This document shows positions 63,250-64,000 of a stretch of 64,000 nt of DNA, one piece after another. The notes under the pieces are model-generated. The model worked only from the letters and a program-made list of their open reading frames with translations, had not been told where the DNA came from and ran no database searches. Within the stretch, counting starts at the first letter, position 1; every line of letters begins with the position of its first letter. The DNA lies in contig NZ_CP015196.1 in the NCBI RefSeq assembly GCF_001623565.1, forward strand, positions 682,001 to 746,000, written 5' to 3'. This DNA is from Streptococcus marmotae (lineage in GTDB: Bacteria > Bacillota > Bacilli > Lactobacillales > Streptococcaceae). Made by a program: the position numbers and the translations under genes.

Positions 63250-63267
63250 AAGAATGTCCTCCATAAA

Positions 63268-63402
63268 ATAAATTTTTTATGGAAATAGTCTTTGAGAAAT
63301 CCTGATTCGTGCAGGTACCCTTCGCCTAAACAGCTAAGGTTACTTCTATTGCAAAGTACCTGTTGACGAGCTTCATATTCCTCTGCTGCTATTTCACACA
63401 AG
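63268..63402 (-). ncRNA. probable S4 autoregulatory leader
   Basis: A transcribed leader of about 150 nt lies between the promoter and rpsD. CAGGTAC (63312-63318) can pair with GTACCTG (63356-63362), and a weaker helix lies nearby. Firmicute rpsD genes commonly carry a structured S4-binding leader here; I have not folded it. Confidence 0.5.
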
Positions 63403-63406
63403 GGAT

Positions 63407-63435
63407 AGTATATCATAGAAAAAAGGCTTTGTAAA
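63407..63435 (-). promoter_or_regulatory. rpsD promoter
   Basis: TTTACA (63430-63435) and TATACT (63407-63412) on the - strand, 17-bp spacing. Confidence 0.7.
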
Positions 63436-63442
63436 GCCTTTT
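63421..63442 (-). terminator. terminator hairpin overlapping the rpsD -35
   Basis: AAAAGGCTTT-AC-AAAGCCTTTT on the - strand is a perfect inverted repeat with TTTTTT continuing from it. It ends the upstream transcript and contains the rpsD -35. Confidence 0.65.
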
Positions 63443-63504
63443 GTACATTTTATCACGACAGACGCAGGAAAAATTGCACACCAAAAGTTCTAAAATGAAG
63501 CTAG

Positions 63505-63554
63505 CCACTTAGGATAAGTTAATAAGGTCAGAGTTTGATTTTTGACGAGTATTA
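63505..63554. repeat. interspersed repeat, partial copy D
   Basis: GTTAATAAGGTCAGAGTTTGATTTTTGACGAGTATT (in parts) matches the 3' half of the 34614/47294 family, including the terminal GACGAGTA. Confidence 0.45.
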
Positions 63555-63567
63555 GAACTTTTGTTCT

Positions 63568-63723
63568 TCACTTAATAACCTGATTTTTCGGGACAATATC
63601 AAGTTCAATTGACAGACCCGTCTTCTCTTGTAATAGTTGGACATAGCGCTCAATTTCACGAAAAGTATGGTATTCTTCTTTTTGAAAGGTTGCTAAAAAA
63701 GCTTCTTTTTCTTGATGTGTCAT
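63568..63723 (-). CDS. small protein of unknown function
   Basis: 51 residues, beginning MTHQEKEAFLATFQKEEY, rich in Glu, Lys and Gln and mainly helical in look, ending ELDIVPKNQVIK. No motif recognised. It follows folC by 48 nt on the same strand and is followed by repeat copy D and the terminator at 63421. The spacer before its ATG is AT-rich without a strong ribosome site. Confidence 0.45.
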   Translation of the reverse strand: MTHQEKEAFLATFQKEEYHTFREIERYVQLLQEKTGLSIELDIVPKNQVIK

Positions 63724-63771
63724 ACCTATTTATTCGAAAAACAGGAACATAAATCAATCAAGTAATGATAG

Positions 63772-64000
63772 CTACTTTGAGTTTTTTTCGATAGCTTTTC
63801 TGACTTCTGCGATGAAGTAGAGAGAGCCCGTTATAAAGAGCAGTTCCCCTTCAAGCGACTGACGCTCCCATTCTTGAATGAATTGGACATAATCCGCTAT
63901 ATAAGGTATCCCTTTAGGAGCATCTAGCTCGTCTATCCCTCCATCATAGGCAAAGCTCGTTAAAATCAAGCGAGCTTCCGGTAGCCGTTCGCAAATAGAA
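63772..64000 (-). CDS. folC: folylpolyglutamate synthase/dihydrofolate synthase, C-terminal part
   Basis: The frame enters from the window edge (ERLPEARLILTSFAYDGG) and ends with the Mur ligase-like C-terminus LLFITGSLYFIAEVRKAIEKNSK. The GSLYF element and overall fit identify FolC, which adds glutamates to folates. The N-terminal ATP domain is outside. There is no internal start; the codon at 63969 is TTG within the gene. Confidence 0.85.
   Translation of the reverse strand, partial: SICERLPEARLILTSFAYDGGIDELDAPKGIPYIADYVQFIQEWERQSLEGELLFITGSLYFIAEVRKAIEKNSK

Overview
The window is a chromosomal segment of a low-GC Gram-positive coccus of the genus Streptococcus. The evidence is the order spxA2-recA-cinA-(tag)-ruvA-mutL with mutS-argR/argS nearby, a YSIRK-type surface protein, the malQ / malXCD-malA-malR-pullulanase cluster, and a ComX-type combox in front of cinA. 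A member of the S. suis group is my best guess, but the species is inferred, not proven. No rRNA, tRNA, CRISPR array or complete insertion sequence was seen.

Layout. 1-9.5 kb (mostly - strand): ireB (partial), spxA2, recA, cinA, a CPBP protease with an XRE regulator, tag, ruvA, mutL, a repeat-like stretch, then a LytTR regulator with its DUF3021 membrane partner. 9.6-10.6 kb (+): a small cassette with a consensus promoter, an operator-like palindrome, a 16-aa ORF, a secreted 211-aa protein and a 39-aa membrane peptide. 10.6-15.4 kb: mutS and argR on -, argS on +. 15.6-24.9 kb: an AT-rich accessory island on the - strand. 25-34.5 kb: maltodextrin and glycogen utilisation (malQ divergent from malXCD, then malA, malR, pulA). 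34.7-39.2 kb: a lipoprotein and a large CAP-domain surface protein. 39.4-44.8 kb: nrdI, a YitT protein, aspS, an aldo/keto reductase and a glycosyltransferase. 44.9-55.4 kb: three GH3 beta-glucosidases. Two of these are membrane-anchored, domain-permuted tandem copies, each followed by a GtrA-like gene, and an AbrB/Doc toxin-antitoxin pair sits between them. 55.6-58.9 kb (+): a Fic protein, a LytTR response regulator and an AgrC-like kinase. 59.4-64 kb (-): a metallophosphoesterase, a fumarate-reductase-type flavoprotein, rpsD with its leader, a 51-aa ORF and folC (partial).

The most interesting locus is 17-25 kb. A ComR-paralog regulator (23987-24907) is followed by a perfect palindrome with a GACA-N4-TGTC core and a T-run. 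A 24-aa ORF ending DEEWWMEW comes next, then a 65-aa beta-rich ORF, a 34-aa lanthipeptide-like precursor (LSLQ leader motif and an S-x-x-S-x-x-C core), a class III LanKC synthetase and an ABC exporter. I read this as a peptide-pheromone-controlled class III lanthipeptide system. A second exporter, nearly the same in design but broken by a stop codon in its LSGGQ signature, and a PlcR-like regulator lie beside it. Second in interest are the LytTR/DUF3021 locus with its small-peptide cassette and the duplicated, partly gene-converted GH3/GtrA pair.
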